Positions 1 to 9,735 of a stretch of DNA of 64,000 nt are shown piece by piece. The stretch covers positions 1-64,000 of the forward strand of contig JBBRLS010000015.1 of assembly GCA_038231215.1 (NCBI GenBank), in the 5' to 3' direction. The number at the start of each line of letters is the position of its first letter. Positions within the stretch are counted from its first letter, which is position 1. The notes below the pieces were generated by a model that saw nothing but the letters and a program-made list of their open reading frames with translations, had not been told where the DNA came from and did not search any database. Made by a program: the position numbers and the translations under genes. This stretch comes from Schlegelella_A sp038231215 (GTDB taxonomy: Bacteria; Pseudomonadota; Gammaproteobacteria; Burkholderiales; Burkholderiaceae_C).

Positions 1-623
1 CGCTTCGACGCCATCCTCGTGCCCGGCGGCTTCGGCAAGCGCGGCGTCGAGGGCAAGATCCTCGCCGCGCAGTTCGCGCGCGAGAAGAAGATTCCCTACC
101 TCGGCATCTGCCTCGGCATGCAGGTCGCGACCATCGAGTACGCGCGGCACAAGGCCGGCCTCGCCGGCGCCAACAGCACCGAGTTCGACCCGCTCGCCGA
201 GCATCCCGTGATCGCCCTGATCGACGAGTGGGAGGATGCCGACGGCTCGGTACAGAAGCGCACCGCCCAGTCCGACCTCGGCGGCACGATGCGCCTGGGC
301 GCGCAGAGCTCCGACGTCAAGCCGAACACGCTGGCGCACGAGATATACGGCAACGTCGTCACCGAGCGGCATCGCCATCGCTACGAGGCCAACGAGAACT
401 ACCTCGACCGCCTGACCGAGGCCGGCCTCGTCATCTCGGCGATCACGCAACGAGACAAGCTGACCGAGATCGTCGAGCTGCCGAAGAGCGCGCATCCGTG
501 GTTCATCGGCGTGCAATTCCATCCGGAATTCAAGTCGACGCCCTGGGGCGGCCATCCGCTCTTCAAGTCCTTCATCCACGCCGCGCTCGAGCACCAGGCG
601 GCGCGCAGCGAAAAAGTCGCGGC

Positions 624-627
<4 letters not shown>
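1..627 (+). CDS. pyrG: CTP synthase, C-terminal part (left edge cut)
   Basis: This is the glutamine amidotransferase (class I) half of CTP synthase, the cytoplasmic enzyme that makes CTP from UTP, ATP and glutamine. The reading frame is open from base 1, so the N-terminal synthetase domain lies outside the window and 208 codons are visible. The nucleophile loop reads YLGICLGMQ (Cys37 of the fragment), and the partner dyad is in GVQFHPEFKS (His174, Glu176). The stop TGA overlaps the kdsA ATG by 4 nt, so the two genes are probably translationally coupled. pyrG followed by kdsA and eno is a usual order in beta- and gammaproteobacteria. Confidence 0.97.
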
Positions 628-1484
<857 letters not shown>

Positions 1485-1514
1485 TTCACCGTATTTGCAT
1501 TTCATAGGAAAAGC

Positions 1515-2798
1515 ATGAGCGCCATCGTCGACATCGTCGGCCGCGAGATCCTGGACAGTCGCGGCAACCCTACCGTCGAGTGCGACGTGCTGCTCGAGTC
1601 GGGCACCATGGGCCGCGCGGCAGTGCCTTCGGGCGCATCGACCGGCTCGCGCGAGGCCATCGAGCTGCGCGACGGCGACATGAGCCGCTACGGCGGCAAA
1701 GGCGTGCTCAAGGCCGTCGAGCACATCAACACCGAGATGAGCGAGGCCGTGCTCGGCCTCGACTCGAGCGAGCAGGCCTTTCTCGACCGCACCCTGATCG
1801 ACCTCGACGGCACCGAGAACAAGAGCCGGCTCGGCGCCAACGCCACGCTCGCCCTCAGCATGGCGGTGGCGCGCGCCGCTGCCGAGGAATCGGGGCTGCC
1901 GCTCTACCGCTACTTCGGCGGCTCGGGCGCGATGCAGATGCCGGTGCCGATGATGAACGTCGTCAACGGCGGCGCCCACGCCAACAACAACCTCGACCTG
2001 CAGGAGTTCATGATCATCCCGGTCGGCGCGCCCTCGTTTCGCGAGGCGATGCGCTACGGTGCCGAGACCTTTCACGCCCTGAAGAAGATCATCGACGGCC
2101 GCGGCATGAGCACGGCGGTAGGCGACGAAGGCGGCTTTGCGCCCAGCGTCGCCAGCCACGAGGCGGCCATCCAGATGATCCTCGAGGCGATCGAGAAAGC
2201 CGGCTACCAGGCCGGCTCGCAGATCGCCATCGGCCTCGACTGCGCGGCGAGCGAGTTCTACAAGGACGGCGCGTACCGGCTCGAGGGCGAAGGCCTGACG
2301 CTGTCGGCGAGCGAATGGATCGACACGCTCGCCGGCTGGGCCGGCAAGTACCCGATCATCTCCATCGAAGACGGCATGGCCGAAGGCGACTGGGACGGCT
2401 GGAAGGCGCTCAACGATCGCCTCGGCGCCACGGTGCAACTGGTGGGGGACGACATCTTCGTCACCAATCCGAAGATCCTGAAGGAAGGCATCCAGAAAAA
2501 GGTCGCCAACTCGATCCTCATCAAGATCAACCAGATCGGCACCCTGACCGAAACCTTCGCCGCGATCGAGATGGCCAAGCGCGCCGGCTGGACCTCGGTG
2601 ATCAGCCACCGCTCGGGCGAGACGGAAGACTCGACCATCGCCGACATCGCCGTCGGCACGAACGCCGGGCAGATCAAGACCGGCTCGCTTTCGCGCTCGG
2701 ACCGCATGGCCAAGTACAACCAGTTGCTGCGCATCGAAGAAGACCTTGGCGACGTGGCTTCCTACCCGGGCCGCACGGCCTTCCATCAACTGAGCTGA
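1515..2798 (+). CDS. eno: Enolase (phosphopyruvate hydratase)
   Basis: Enolase interconverts 2-phosphoglycerate and phosphoenolpyruvate in glycolysis; it is cytosolic and often part of the RNA degradosome. The 427-residue length is standard. Visible signatures are the general acid/base region GDEGGFAPS, the magnesium ligand segment SIEDGMAEGDWDGW, GDDIFVTNP, the catalytic lysine in ILIKINQIGT, and the family signature around ISHRSGETEDS. A ribosome binding site (AGGAAAAG) precedes the ATG. Only 30 nt separate it from kdsA, and ftsB follows after 10 nt, so it sits in one transcription unit with KDO synthesis and cell division. Confidence 0.98.
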   Translation: MSAIVDIVGREILDSRGNPTVECDVLLESGTMGRAAVPSGASTGSREAIELRDGDMSRYGGKGVLKAVEHINTEMSEAVLGLDSSEQAFLDRTLIDLDGTENKSRLGANATLALSMAVARAAAEESGLPLYRYFGGSGAMQMPVPMMNVVNGGAHANNNLDLQEFMIIPVGAPSFREAMRYGAETFHALKKIIDGRGMSTAVGDEGGFAPSVASHEAAIQMILEAIEKAGYQAGSQIAIGLDCAASEFYKDGAYRLEGEGLTLSASEWIDTLAGWAGKYPIISIEDGMAEGDWDGWKALNDRLGATVQLVGDDIFVTNPKILKEGIQKKVANSILIKINQIGTLTETFAAIEMAKRAGWTSVISHRSGETEDSTIADIAVGTNAGQIKTGSLSRSDRMAKYNQLLRIEEDLGDVASYPGRTAFHQLS

Positions 2799-2808
2799 GC
2801 GCGTCGGC

Positions 2809-3087
2809 GTGCGCTTCGTCACCTTCGCGCTCGCCCTCCTGCTCGTGCTCGTGCACGTCGAGCTCTGGTTCGGCAAGGGCGGCGTGCCGCGCATGATCGA
2901 GCTGCAATCGAAGCTGGCTGCGCAACGGGCCGGCAACGACATCGCGCGCCATCGCAACGAGCAGCTCTCGGCTGAAGTCAAGGACCTGAAGGAAGGGCTC
3001 GAGATGGTCGAGGAGAAGGCACGCTTCGAGCTCGGCATGATCAAGCCCGACGAGATCTTCGTCCAGCTTTCGCCGCCGCGGCGTTGA
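2809..3087 (+). CDS. ftsB: Cell division protein FtsB (septum formation initiator)
   Basis: FtsB is the small bitopic inner-membrane protein that joins FtsL and FtsQ in the divisome. The 92-residue product starts at GTG and has one N-terminal membrane segment (about residues 3-20) followed by a coiled coil (about 28-72). The typical GLEMVEEKARFELGMIKPDE segment follows, with a conserved motif reading (E)xARxELGMIKPxE. Position directly after eno is the classical place of ftsB in proteobacteria. The stop overlaps the TTG start of the next gene. Confidence 0.94.
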   Translation: MRFVTFALALLLVLVHVELWFGKGGVPRMIELQSKLAAQRAGNDIARHRNEQLSAEVKDLKEGLEMVEEKARFELGMIKPDEIFVQLSPPRR

Positions 3088-3731
3088 TCGATACTGCGCT
3101 GCTCGACGCGGCGGCGCCGCTCTTCGCGAGCGCCTTTTCGCTCTTGGGCGCCCCGGTCACCTGGCTCGAGATCGTGGCTTTCGTGCTGGCCGTGGCGATG
3201 GTCGTGTGCAACATCCGCGTCAACGTGCTGGGCTGGCCGTTGGCGATCGCCAGTTCGCTGCTCTACTTCCTGCTCTTCTGGAAGAGCCGTCTCTACGGCG
3301 ACGCGTCGCTGCAGATCTTCTTCGCGGGGGTCGCCGGCTGGGGCTGGTGGCAATGGCTGCGCGGCACCGACGCTTCGGGCGCGGCATTGCAGGTGCGCTC
3401 ACTGGGCAAGCGCGGCCGCTGGGTCGCGCTCGGCAGCTTCGCGCTGGCCTGGCCGCTGACCGGTCTCTTCCTGCGCCGCTTCACCGACACCGACGTGCCC
3501 TGGTGGGACGCCTTTCCGACGGCGGGGAGCGTCGTCGGCCAGTGGCTGCTCGGCCGCAAGTACGTCGACAACTGGCCGGCCTGGATCGTCGTCAACATCG
3601 TCGGCGCGGCCCTCTTCGCCTACAAGGGGCTCTGGCTCACCGTCGTGCTCTACGCGCTGTTTGCGGCGATGGCCGGGCTCGGCTGGCGCGCCTGGCGGCG
3701 CCTGCCCGGAGCCCGCATGGCGAGGTCATGA
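3084..3731 (+). CDS. pnuC: Nicotinamide riboside transporter PnuC
   Basis: PnuC facilitates uptake of nicotinamide riboside across the inner membrane; trapping depends on phosphorylation inside the cell. The 215-residue product is strongly hydrophobic, with about seven membrane segments. It carries the family-typical aromatic stretch GWGWWQWLRG and a NIRVNVLGWPLA segment. The best start is TTG at 3084, overlapping the ftsB stop (TTGA), because no in-frame ATG or GTG lies before the first membrane helix. The next gene, overlapping by 4 nt, is a NadR-type kinase, the expected partner. No riboswitch is possible between ftsB and pnuC because the genes overlap. Confidence 0.9.
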   Translation: MIDTALLDAAAPLFASAFSLLGAPVTWLEIVAFVLAVAMVVCNIRVNVLGWPLAIASSLLYFLLFWKSRLYGDASLQIFFAGVAGWGWWQWLRGTDASGAALQVRSLGKRGRWVALGSFALAWPLTGLFLRRFTDTDVPWWDAFPTAGSVVGQWLLGRKYVDNWPAWIVVNIVGAALFAYKGLWLTVVLYALFAAMAGLGWRAWRRLPGARMARS

Positions 3732-4270
3732 CGCAGGCTTTCGTCGTCGCTGTTCTCGGCGCCGAAAGCACGGGCAAGACGGCGCTCGCCGGCGAGATCG
3801 GCAAGGCGTTGTCCGAACGCGGCATGAAGGTCGCGGTCATCGCCGAGGCCTTGCGCGAATTCTGCAGCGAACACGGACGAACGCCGCGGCGCGAGGAGCA
3901 GGCCGCGATCGCCGCCGAACAGACGCGCCGCATCGAAATCGCCGCGACGAGCGCAGAGGTCGTCGTCACCGACACGACCGCACTGATGATCGCCGTCTAC
4001 AGCGACTGCGTGTTCGGCGACACCAGCCTCTACGCCGGCGCCGAAGCGGAGCAGCGCCGCTGCGACCTCACGCTGCTCACGGCGCTCGACCTGCCGTGGC
4101 AAGCCGATGGCCTGCAACGCGACGGCGCACACGTGCGCGAGCCTGTCGATGCGTTGATCCGCGCGGCCCTCGCACGCGCCGGCACGCGCCACGAGACGAT
4201 CGCCGGCCTCGGCGCGACGCGCTTGCAGGCAGCGCTCGCCGCCATCGATCGCCACCTCGCCGCCGCGTGA
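3728..4270 (+). CDS. NadR-type ribosylnicotinamide kinase / AAA ATPase
   Basis: The 180-residue product is a P-loop kinase with Walker A GAESTGKTAL at its N-terminus. It matches the C-terminal kinase domain of NadR, which phosphorylates nicotinamide riboside to NMN. The aspartate in VVTDTTALM and the late segment EPVDALIRAAL fit that fold. It lacks the N-terminal DNA-binding domain and the NMN adenylyltransferase domain of enterobacterial NadR. The ATG overlaps the pnuC stop (ATGA), so transporter and trapping kinase are co-translated. Function is inferred from the family and from the pnuC neighbour; other small-molecule kinase activity is possible. It converges on the next gene with a 13-bp gap. 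Confidence 0.83.
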   Translation: MTQAFVVAVLGAESTGKTALAGEIGKALSERGMKVAVIAEALREFCSEHGRTPRREEQAAIAAEQTRRIEIAATSAEVVVTDTTALMIAVYSDCVFGDTSLYAGAEAEQRRCDLTLLTALDLPWQADGLQRDGAHVREPVDALIRAALARAGTRHETIAGLGATRLQAALAAIDRHLAAA

Positions 4271-4283
4271 ACGCAACGCGAGT

Positions 4284-4763
4284 TCAGGCCGCGCCACCCA
4301 GCCGCACCATGACGACGATGAAGACGCCGATCACGAGATTGATCATCACCTCCCAGCGGATGGCGAGGAGCGCCGCCGCAGCCACCGGCCAGGCCTCGTC
4401 GGCAAGGGCGCGCTCGACGCGCCTGAACAGCGCGAGCCGCACGTGCAGGAACACGGCGAGCATGACGAAGAAGAGGCCGACCATCGCGTACCAGTCGAGC
4501 GGCATGTTGAAAGCCAGGCCGGCCGACGAGCGATCGCGCCAGACGAGCGCGATCATCGCCGCGCCGCTCAGGAAAGCGAGCGAGGCCGCCACGGTCACGA
4601 CATCGAGGAAGCGCCGCAGCGCGGCGTGCATCAGGCGCACGCGCGCCGGCGGCTCGAGCACTTGCGCGGCAGCGGGCCGCAGGCACACGTGCGCGAAGAA
4701 CATGCCGCCAATCCAGGCGACGATGCTGAGCAGATGAATGGCTTTCAGGGACGCATAGAGCAC
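4284..4763 (-). CDS. CopD-like integral membrane protein
   Basis: A 159-residue protein with four predicted membrane segments, in the style of the short CopD-like proteins of betaproteobacteria. It begins with a helix containing HLLSIVAWIGGMFFAHV, in which two histidines could bind haem or metal. Tryptophans sit at the membrane border (DWYAMVGLFF). The start is GTG at 4763 because GGAGA lies 8 nt before it; a longer reading frame to 4799 has no such site and adds a polar tail. Its role is unknown; copper or redox functions are suggested only by the family name. It is divergent from the zinc-ribbon gene over 128 bp. Confidence 0.75.
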   Translation of the reverse strand: MLYASLKAIHLLSIVAWIGGMFFAHVCLRPAAAQVLEPPARVRLMHAALRRFLDVVTVAASLAFLSGAAMIALVWRDRSSAGLAFNMPLDWYAMVGLFFVMLAVFLHVRLALFRRVERALADEAWPVAAAALLAIRWEVMINLVIGVFIVVMVRLGGAA

Positions 4764-4891
4764 AGGCGGTCTCCGATCGGCGCGGCAGAGTTGACGCATT
4801 GTCGTTTGTCATGCCGGGTCAAATTGCCCCGGCCTGCAAACCGAGGTATCGTCGTCCGATTCACCAGGATCGGTGTTCAGAGGCGCAAGGA

Positions 4892-6103
4892 ATGACGAAG
4901 CTGTGCTCGGTGTGCGGAACCGAAAACAGGGACGAGGCCCAGTTCTGCCGCTCTTGCGGCACCGCCTTTCCACCGGCCGCCGCGCCCGGCGACGAAGAAG
5001 CGCAACTCGCCGCAGGCATCACCTGCGACGAGTGCAACTTCCAGAACAAGCCGGGCGTTCGCTATTGCGCCAACTGCGGCGTGAGCCTGCTCGGCACGGT
5101 CATCGTTCCGCGTTCGCGTCCCGGCGGCGAAGCCCCCGACCTGTACGCCGGCACGAGTCCGCCACCGATCAGCTATCCCTCGTTCGCGCCGGTGGCACCC
5201 TATCCGGCACCGGCCGCGGCTTCGCCAAGCTATCCCCCGGTCGCGGGCGGCTATGCCTCGGCGCCGCCGCCCGGCTATCCGCCGCCCTACGACGACGCGA
5301 TGGCCGCGCCCGATCTGCCCGACGCCGCAGCCGCGATCGACGCGACGCGACGGCGCGACGACGACGATGCGACGAAGCGACCGCCGTCGGTCGCGACACC
5401 GGCCGCGAAGGCGCCGGATCGCGCTCCGCTGATCGTCGGCCTGGCCCTCGTCGCGCTCGTTGCGGCGGGTGCCGGCGGCTGGTGGTTCATGAATGCTTCG
5501 GGCGGTGCGAAGGCCGGCGCCGGCGCCGCGACGGCACCGATGGCCGTCCCGGCGCCCGCTGTCGTCGAGCCTCCGGCTCCCATCGTTGCCGCACCGGCTC
5601 CGGTGCCCGCTGCTTCTGCGCCCGATGTCGCGGTCGTGCCGCCCGAGATGGCCGCGTCGCCGGTGACCGCAGCGTTGCCGCCGCCCTCCACGACGGCGAT
5701 GCCCCCGGTGGCCGAGCTGCCTGCCTCCACGCCCGCGGTCGACGCCGAGGCGCAGCGCATCGCCGCGGACAAGCGCCGCGAGAAGGCGGCGCGCGACAAG
5801 GCCGACCGCGAAGCCAAGGCACGTGCGCTCGCCGAGCAACAACAGCAGGCGGCCACGGCCGCGCGCGCCGAGCAGGAAGCGGCGCGCCGGCGCGCCGAAG
5901 AAGCGCAACGCGCCCGAGCCGTGCCGATCGCGCCGCCGCCGGCGCCGGTGACCGCGCAAGCGCGCGGTGTGCGAGAGATCTGCGCCGGTCGCGGTGCCAT
6001 CGCCGAGTCGATCTGCCGATCGCGCGAATGCGGTTCGCCCGAGCACGTCAACGAAGCGGTCTGCAAGCAGCAAAAAGAAATCGAAGACCGCCACCGCAAC
6101 TAG
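4892..6103 (+). CDS. Double zinc-ribbon membrane-anchored protein
   Basis: A 403-residue protein of unknown function. Residues 5-23 (CSVCG...FCRSCG) and 45-63 (CDECN...YCANCG) form two zinc ribbons. A Pro/Tyr/Ala-rich linker follows (about 80-135), then an acidic and basic patch, one membrane helix (about 179-200), a Pro/Ala-rich stretch and a charged, coiled-coil-prone segment rich in Lys, Arg, Glu and Ala. The C-terminus holds four cysteines (ICAGRG, ICRSRECG, VCKQQ), which could form disulfides. The ribbons would be cytoplasmic and the Cys-rich tail periplasmic. AAGG precedes the ATG. It is followed by another zinc-ribbon membrane protein at 6166, so the pair probably works together. Confidence 0.85.
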   Translation: MTKLCSVCGTENRDEAQFCRSCGTAFPPAAAPGDEEAQLAAGITCDECNFQNKPGVRYCANCGVSLLGTVIVPRSRPGGEAPDLYAGTSPPPISYPSFAPVAPYPAPAAASPSYPPVAGGYASAPPPGYPPPYDDAMAAPDLPDAAAAIDATRRRDDDDATKRPPSVATPAAKAPDRAPLIVGLALVALVAAGAGGWWFMNASGGAKAGAGAATAPMAVPAPAVVEPPAPIVAAPAPVPAASAPDVAVVPPEMAASPVTAALPPPSTTAMPPVAELPASTPAVDAEAQRIAADKRREKAARDKADREAKARALAEQQQQAATAARAEQEAARRRAEEAQRARAVPIAPPPAPVTAQARGVREICAGRGAIAESICRSRECGSPEHVNEAVCKQQKEIEDRHRN

Positions 6104-6165
6104 GGCCGAGCGCCGAAGCGGTGGCCTGACGCGCCGCCCCAGCCGCACCGCACGAGGAGAAACGC

Positions 6166-7581
6166 ATGTCGACCGACCCGGTGCAAAACGCCGCCCTGCC
6201 CGCCGGAATGTCGGCCATGGCGTTCTCCAGCCTGTTCCAGGCGGTCAACGGCTTGCGCAACCGACGCGCGCTGGTCGCGTTGATCGGCTGCACGGTCGGC
6301 GGTGTTCTCCTGGCCGGCCTGCTCCTTGCGCTGAGCAATGCACTCGGCATGCTCGCCTCGGTGCTCGCCTTTCTCGTCTACCTCATCGCCATCGGCACCG
6401 GCGTGAATGCGGCCGGGCTGCTGCACATGGACCACGCGCGCGGCATCTCGCCACGCAGCACGGTCGATGCGCTCGTCTACGGGCTGATGTGCATCCCGAA
6501 GCTGATCGTGCTCGGCATCGCCCTCTTCCTCGTCGAGCTCGCGGTCTTCCTCGTCATCGCGCTGGTGCTCCTCATCTGCAAGATCCCTTTTCTCGGGCCG
6601 CTCCTCTTCACGGTCGTGTTCCCGGTCTCCGTCGTCGTCGCCGGCATCACGATCTTCGGCCTGTTCCTGTGCATGGTGCTGTCGTTGCCGGCGATCTGGC
6701 AGGGCGCGACCATCATCCGAGCGCTCTCGCAGACGCTGGCGATCGCGCGCAGTCGCCTCGTCGAGGCGATCCTGCTGCTCGTCTTCGTCTGGCTGCTCTC
6801 TTTCGCGGTCGCGCTCATCATCTTCGGCGTGCTCGGCGCCGGCCTCATCCCGACGCTCGGTCTCTCGGCCTCGATCGTCGGCTTCAGCGGCATGGGCGGT
6901 GGACTCGGCTCGGTGATGGGCATGGCGCAAGGCTTCGGTGGCGAGGGCGCCGGCCATGCAGTCGCCGGCGTCATCGGCTCGACGGTGCTCTGGGCGATCG
7001 CCGCGTCGCTGGTGCTGCAGGTCTACCTGCTGGGCCTCTGCCTCGTCTATCTGCGCGTTACCGAAGGGCTCGACCTCAGCGCCACGGAAGAGGTGCTTCG
7101 CCAGAAACTCGACGAGGCACGCAAGCGTGCGTCCGACCTGGGCGAGAAGGCGCGCGGTGCCGCCAGTCGCGAGACGGCGCCCGCCGCGCCGGCGTCAGCG
7201 CCAAGCGCCAGTGCCGCCGCGGCGGCCTCGGCGGCAGCGATGGCGGCGCCGTTCGCCGCCCCTCCTGCGCCCTACACGCCACCGCCGCCCCACGCGGCGC
7301 CTGCGCCGTTCGCAGCGCCCGCCCCCTACACCGCCGATCTCGCGCCGATGGCCGCGACCGACATCGACCTGTCCTTCGACGACACGCCGGCGCCGATCGC
7401 AGCGCCGGCGCCGCATTCGACGATGCCCTCGTATTCGGCGCCGCCGGCCTACGTGCCGCCGCCGGCCCAGCCGCCGGTCGCCGCACCCGCCATGCCGCAA
7501 CCGACGACCTGCCCGCAGTGCCTCTCGCCGATCACCGGCGAAGACGTGTTCTGCGGCGTCTGCGGCTATCGCCTGAAGTAG
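6166..7581 (+). CDS. Polytopic membrane protein with C-terminal zinc ribbon
   Basis: A 471-residue protein of unknown function. The first 300 residues hold about six or seven long hydrophobic segments with small-residue-rich helices. A charged helix follows (EEVLRQKLDEARKRASD), then about 120 residues of Ala/Pro-rich linker. The protein closes with one zinc ribbon, CPQCLSPITGEDVFCGVCG. This mirrors the preceding protein, which has its ribbons at the N-terminus. GAGGAGAAACGC before the ATG is a strong ribosome binding site. The 62-bp gap suggests co-transcription with the gene at 4892. I do not recognise a named family. Confidence 0.85.
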   Translation: MSTDPVQNAALPAGMSAMAFSSLFQAVNGLRNRRALVALIGCTVGGVLLAGLLLALSNALGMLASVLAFLVYLIAIGTGVNAAGLLHMDHARGISPRSTVDALVYGLMCIPKLIVLGIALFLVELAVFLVIALVLLICKIPFLGPLLFTVVFPVSVVVAGITIFGLFLCMVLSLPAIWQGATIIRALSQTLAIARSRLVEAILLLVFVWLLSFAVALIIFGVLGAGLIPTLGLSASIVGFSGMGGGLGSVMGMAQGFGGEGAGHAVAGVIGSTVLWAIAASLVLQVYLLGLCLVYLRVTEGLDLSATEEVLRQKLDEARKRASDLGEKARGAASRETAPAAPASAPSASAAAAASAAAMAAPFAAPPAPYTPPPPHAAPAPFAAPAPYTADLAPMAATDIDLSFDDTPAPIAAPAPHSTMPSYSAPPAYVPPPAQPPVAAPAMPQPTTCPQCLSPITGEDVFCGVCGYRLK

Positions 7582-7609
7582 CGGCTCGACACGGGCTCGC
7601 AAGGCGCGA

Positions 7610-8413
7610 ATGAACGGCAGCGAATTCGAGGCCGCGCGTACCGCGTTGACCGCGGCGCGGCGCGAGGCGCGAAGCCTCGCCGAGTGGCCGACGGCGTGGC
7701 GACTCGCCGATCTTGTCGAAGCCTATGGCCTGCAGACGGCGATCATCGCCGACCTCGGCGGTGGCGCCGGCTGGAAGGTCGCTGCCGTCACCGACGAGCA
7801 ACGGCGCAGCCTCGGCGTCGGCCAGCCCGTCGCCGCGGCGATCCCGAGGTCGATGATGCAAGACGCGAGCGCGCGGCCGGCGCGCCTTCGCCTCGCCGAC
7901 TTCATCGCACCCAAGATCGAGTGCGAGTTCGCGTTCCAGCTGAGCCGAGACTTGCCGGCGCGCGTCGGCGCCGCCTACTCGCACGCCGAGGTCACCGATG
8001 CGATCGAGGCGATGCGCATCGCCATCGAGATCGTCGATCCGCGGCTGCCGCCAGGCAGCGGCACGCTCGCCGAAGTTGCCGACGGATTCAACAACGGTGC
8101 CTTCATAGCCGGTCGATCGGTGCGCGAATGGCACGGGCTCGATTTCGCGGCGAGCGGCATCGTGTTGACCTTCACGGCGCCCGGCCGCGCCGCAGGCGAG
8201 CTGGCCCGCGGCAGCGGTCACGCCATCCTCGACGGCGACCCGTTCGGCACGGTCGTGATGCTCGCCAACGCGCAGCCGGAAGCAGGCCCCGGACTGCGCG
8301 CCGGCGACATCGTCACCACCGGGAGTTGCAGCGGCGCACCGCGCCTTCCGGGCCCGGGCTTCTATCGCGCCGAGTTCAGCGGGCTCGGCGTCGTCGAGCT
8401 GGTCTTCGACTAG
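7610..8413 (+). CDS. 2-keto-4-pentenoate hydratase / fumarylacetoacetase-fold hydratase
   Basis: The 267-residue product has the length and pattern of the MhpD/HpcG-type hydratases, which add water to 2-hydroxy-alkadienoates in meta-cleavage degradation of aromatics. Support comes from an N-terminal helical part with AWRLADLVEAYGLQTA, the acidic metal-binding segment KIECEFAFQL, AIEIVDPRLP, and the late glycine-rich strand GDIVTTGSCSGA. No ring-cleavage genes lie nearby, so the substrate is open; in isolated settings these enzymes often act on other 2-oxo acids. It converges on the next gene with 22 bp between stops. Confidence 0.8.
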   Translation: MNGSEFEAARTALTAARREARSLAEWPTAWRLADLVEAYGLQTAIIADLGGGAGWKVAAVTDEQRRSLGVGQPVAAAIPRSMMQDASARPARLRLADFIAPKIECEFAFQLSRDLPARVGAAYSHAEVTDAIEAMRIAIEIVDPRLPPGSGTLAEVADGFNNGAFIAGRSVREWHGLDFAASGIVLTFTAPGRAAGELARGSGHAILDGDPFGTVVMLANAQPEAGPGLRAGDIVTTGSCSGAPRLPGPGFYRAEFSGLGVVELVFD

Positions 8414-8435
8414 CGCCGGCGAATGGCGTCGGCGC

Positions 8436-8960
8436 TCAGCCGACCTTGTGCAGGCCGGCGCGAAAGCGCCTGGCATTGACCACGTAGTGCTCGGCGCCGA
8501 GGCGAATGCCTTCGATCTGCCCGGCGCTCAGCGCGCGCACGACGACCGCCGGCGAACCCATGATGAGCGAGCCCTCGGGAAAGCTCTTGCCCTCGGTGAC
8601 GAGCGAACGCGCGCCGACCAGGCAGTGCCGGCCGATCCGCGCGCCGTTCAGGACGACCGAACCGATGCCGACGAGCGAGCCATCGCCGATCGTGCAGCCG
8701 TGCAGCACGACCATGTGGCCGATCGTCACGTTCTCGCCGATCGTCGTCGGCGAGCCGTGGTCGGCGTGCACGACGCTGCCGTCCTGCACATTCGAGCCTC
8801 GGCCGACGCGCAGCCGCTCGGTGTCGCCGCGCAGCACGGCACCGAACCACACGCTCGCGTCTTCTTCGAGCTCGACGTCGCCGAGCACCGTCGCGCTGTC
8901 GGCGACCCAGGCGGTGTCGTGAAGCTGCGGCGCGCGATCGTCGAGACGGTAGATGGCCAT
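8436..8960 (-). CDS. Gamma-class carbonic anhydrase-like protein (left-handed beta-helix)
   Basis: A 174-residue hexapeptide-repeat protein of the YrdA/PaaY/CaiE type. Hexapeptide turns are visible throughout (VLGDVELEEDASVW, TIGENVTIGH, RIGRHCLVGA). The three metal ligands of this fold fit His65, His82 and His87 (VHADHG, GHMVVLHG). Proteins of this type may hydrate CO2 or bind acyl-CoA, and many are inactive as isolated. The start is the ATG giving MAIYRLD; a longer frame upstream lacks the fold. It is 26 bp downstream of the marC-like gene and probably shares its transcript. Confidence 0.9.
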   Translation of the reverse strand: MAIYRLDDRAPQLHDTAWVADSATVLGDVELEEDASVWFGAVLRGDTERLRVGRGSNVQDGSVVHADHGSPTTIGENVTIGHMVVLHGCTIGDGSLVGIGSVVLNGARIGRHCLVGARSLVTEGKSFPEGSLIMGSPAVVVRALSAGQIEGIRLGAEHYVVNARRFRAGLHKVG

Positions 8961-8986
8961 GGCAAGGATTCTAGGGAGCAGCGAGG

Positions 8987-9586
8987 CTACGAGGCTTCCA
9001 TGAAGTAGCGCTTCAGCCCGGCGAGGATCATCTCGACGGCGATCGCGGTGAGCACCAGCCCCATCAGCTTCTCCAGTGCCGAGACGACCGAGTCGCCGAG
9101 CCAGCGCCGGATGCGCACGCAGCCGACCAGCACGAGTCCCGAGACGGCCATCGCGCAGGCGAGCGCGCCGACCCACTCGACGACGCGATCGGGCTCTCGC
9201 GAGGCGAGCAGCAGCACCGTCGCCATCGCCGACGGTCCGGCCAGAAGCGGCACGGCGAGCGGAAAGATGAGCGGCTCGCGGCCCTCGGTCACGCCATAGG
9301 CCTCGCCGCTCGTGCTGAAGATCATGCGGATCGACACCATCAGCAGGATGACGCCGCCCGCCACCTCGAGCGAGCGCTCGGAGAGGCGCATGACACGAAG
9401 GAACGATTCGCCGAAGAACATGAACAGGCAAAGCACCGCGAAGGCGATCGCGACCTCGCGCAGCGCGACGAGGACACGTCGACTGGCCGGCACGGTGCGC
9501 ATGACCGGAATGAAGATCGGCAGGCTGCCGAACGGGTCGAGCACGAGCAGCAGCAGGATGAACGCCGAGAGAAAGCTGTGTGTCAT
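8987..9586 (-). CDS. MarC family integral membrane protein
   Basis: A 199-residue inner-membrane protein with six predicted helices, of the MarC/YhgN (UPF0056) family. Family-typical segments are LLLVLDPFGSLPIFIPV in helix 1 and PLAVPLLAGPSAMATVLLL in the middle. The biochemical function of MarC proteins is not established; the old link to multidrug resistance was withdrawn. It sits upstream of the carbonic-anhydrase-like gene on the same strand with a 26-bp gap. Confidence 0.92.
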   Translation of the reverse strand: MTHSFLSAFILLLLVLDPFGSLPIFIPVMRTVPASRRVLVALREVAIAFAVLCLFMFFGESFLRVMRLSERSLEVAGGVILLMVSIRMIFSTSGEAYGVTEGREPLIFPLAVPLLAGPSAMATVLLLASREPDRVVEWVGALACAMAVSGLVLVGCVRIRRWLGDSVVSALEKLMGLVLTAIAVEMILAGLKRYFMEAS

Positions 9587-9735
9587 CGGCGATCGGGTAT
9601 CCGGGTCATGACGCCGATTCTCGACGGCTGTCGGCTATCGGTCCCGGGCATCGACGACACCTTGCGCGTCAACGCGCTCGCCGGGCTCGGCACAGTGGGC
9701 GCGAAGTCGTTCGACGCTATCGACGTGCATGGGGC

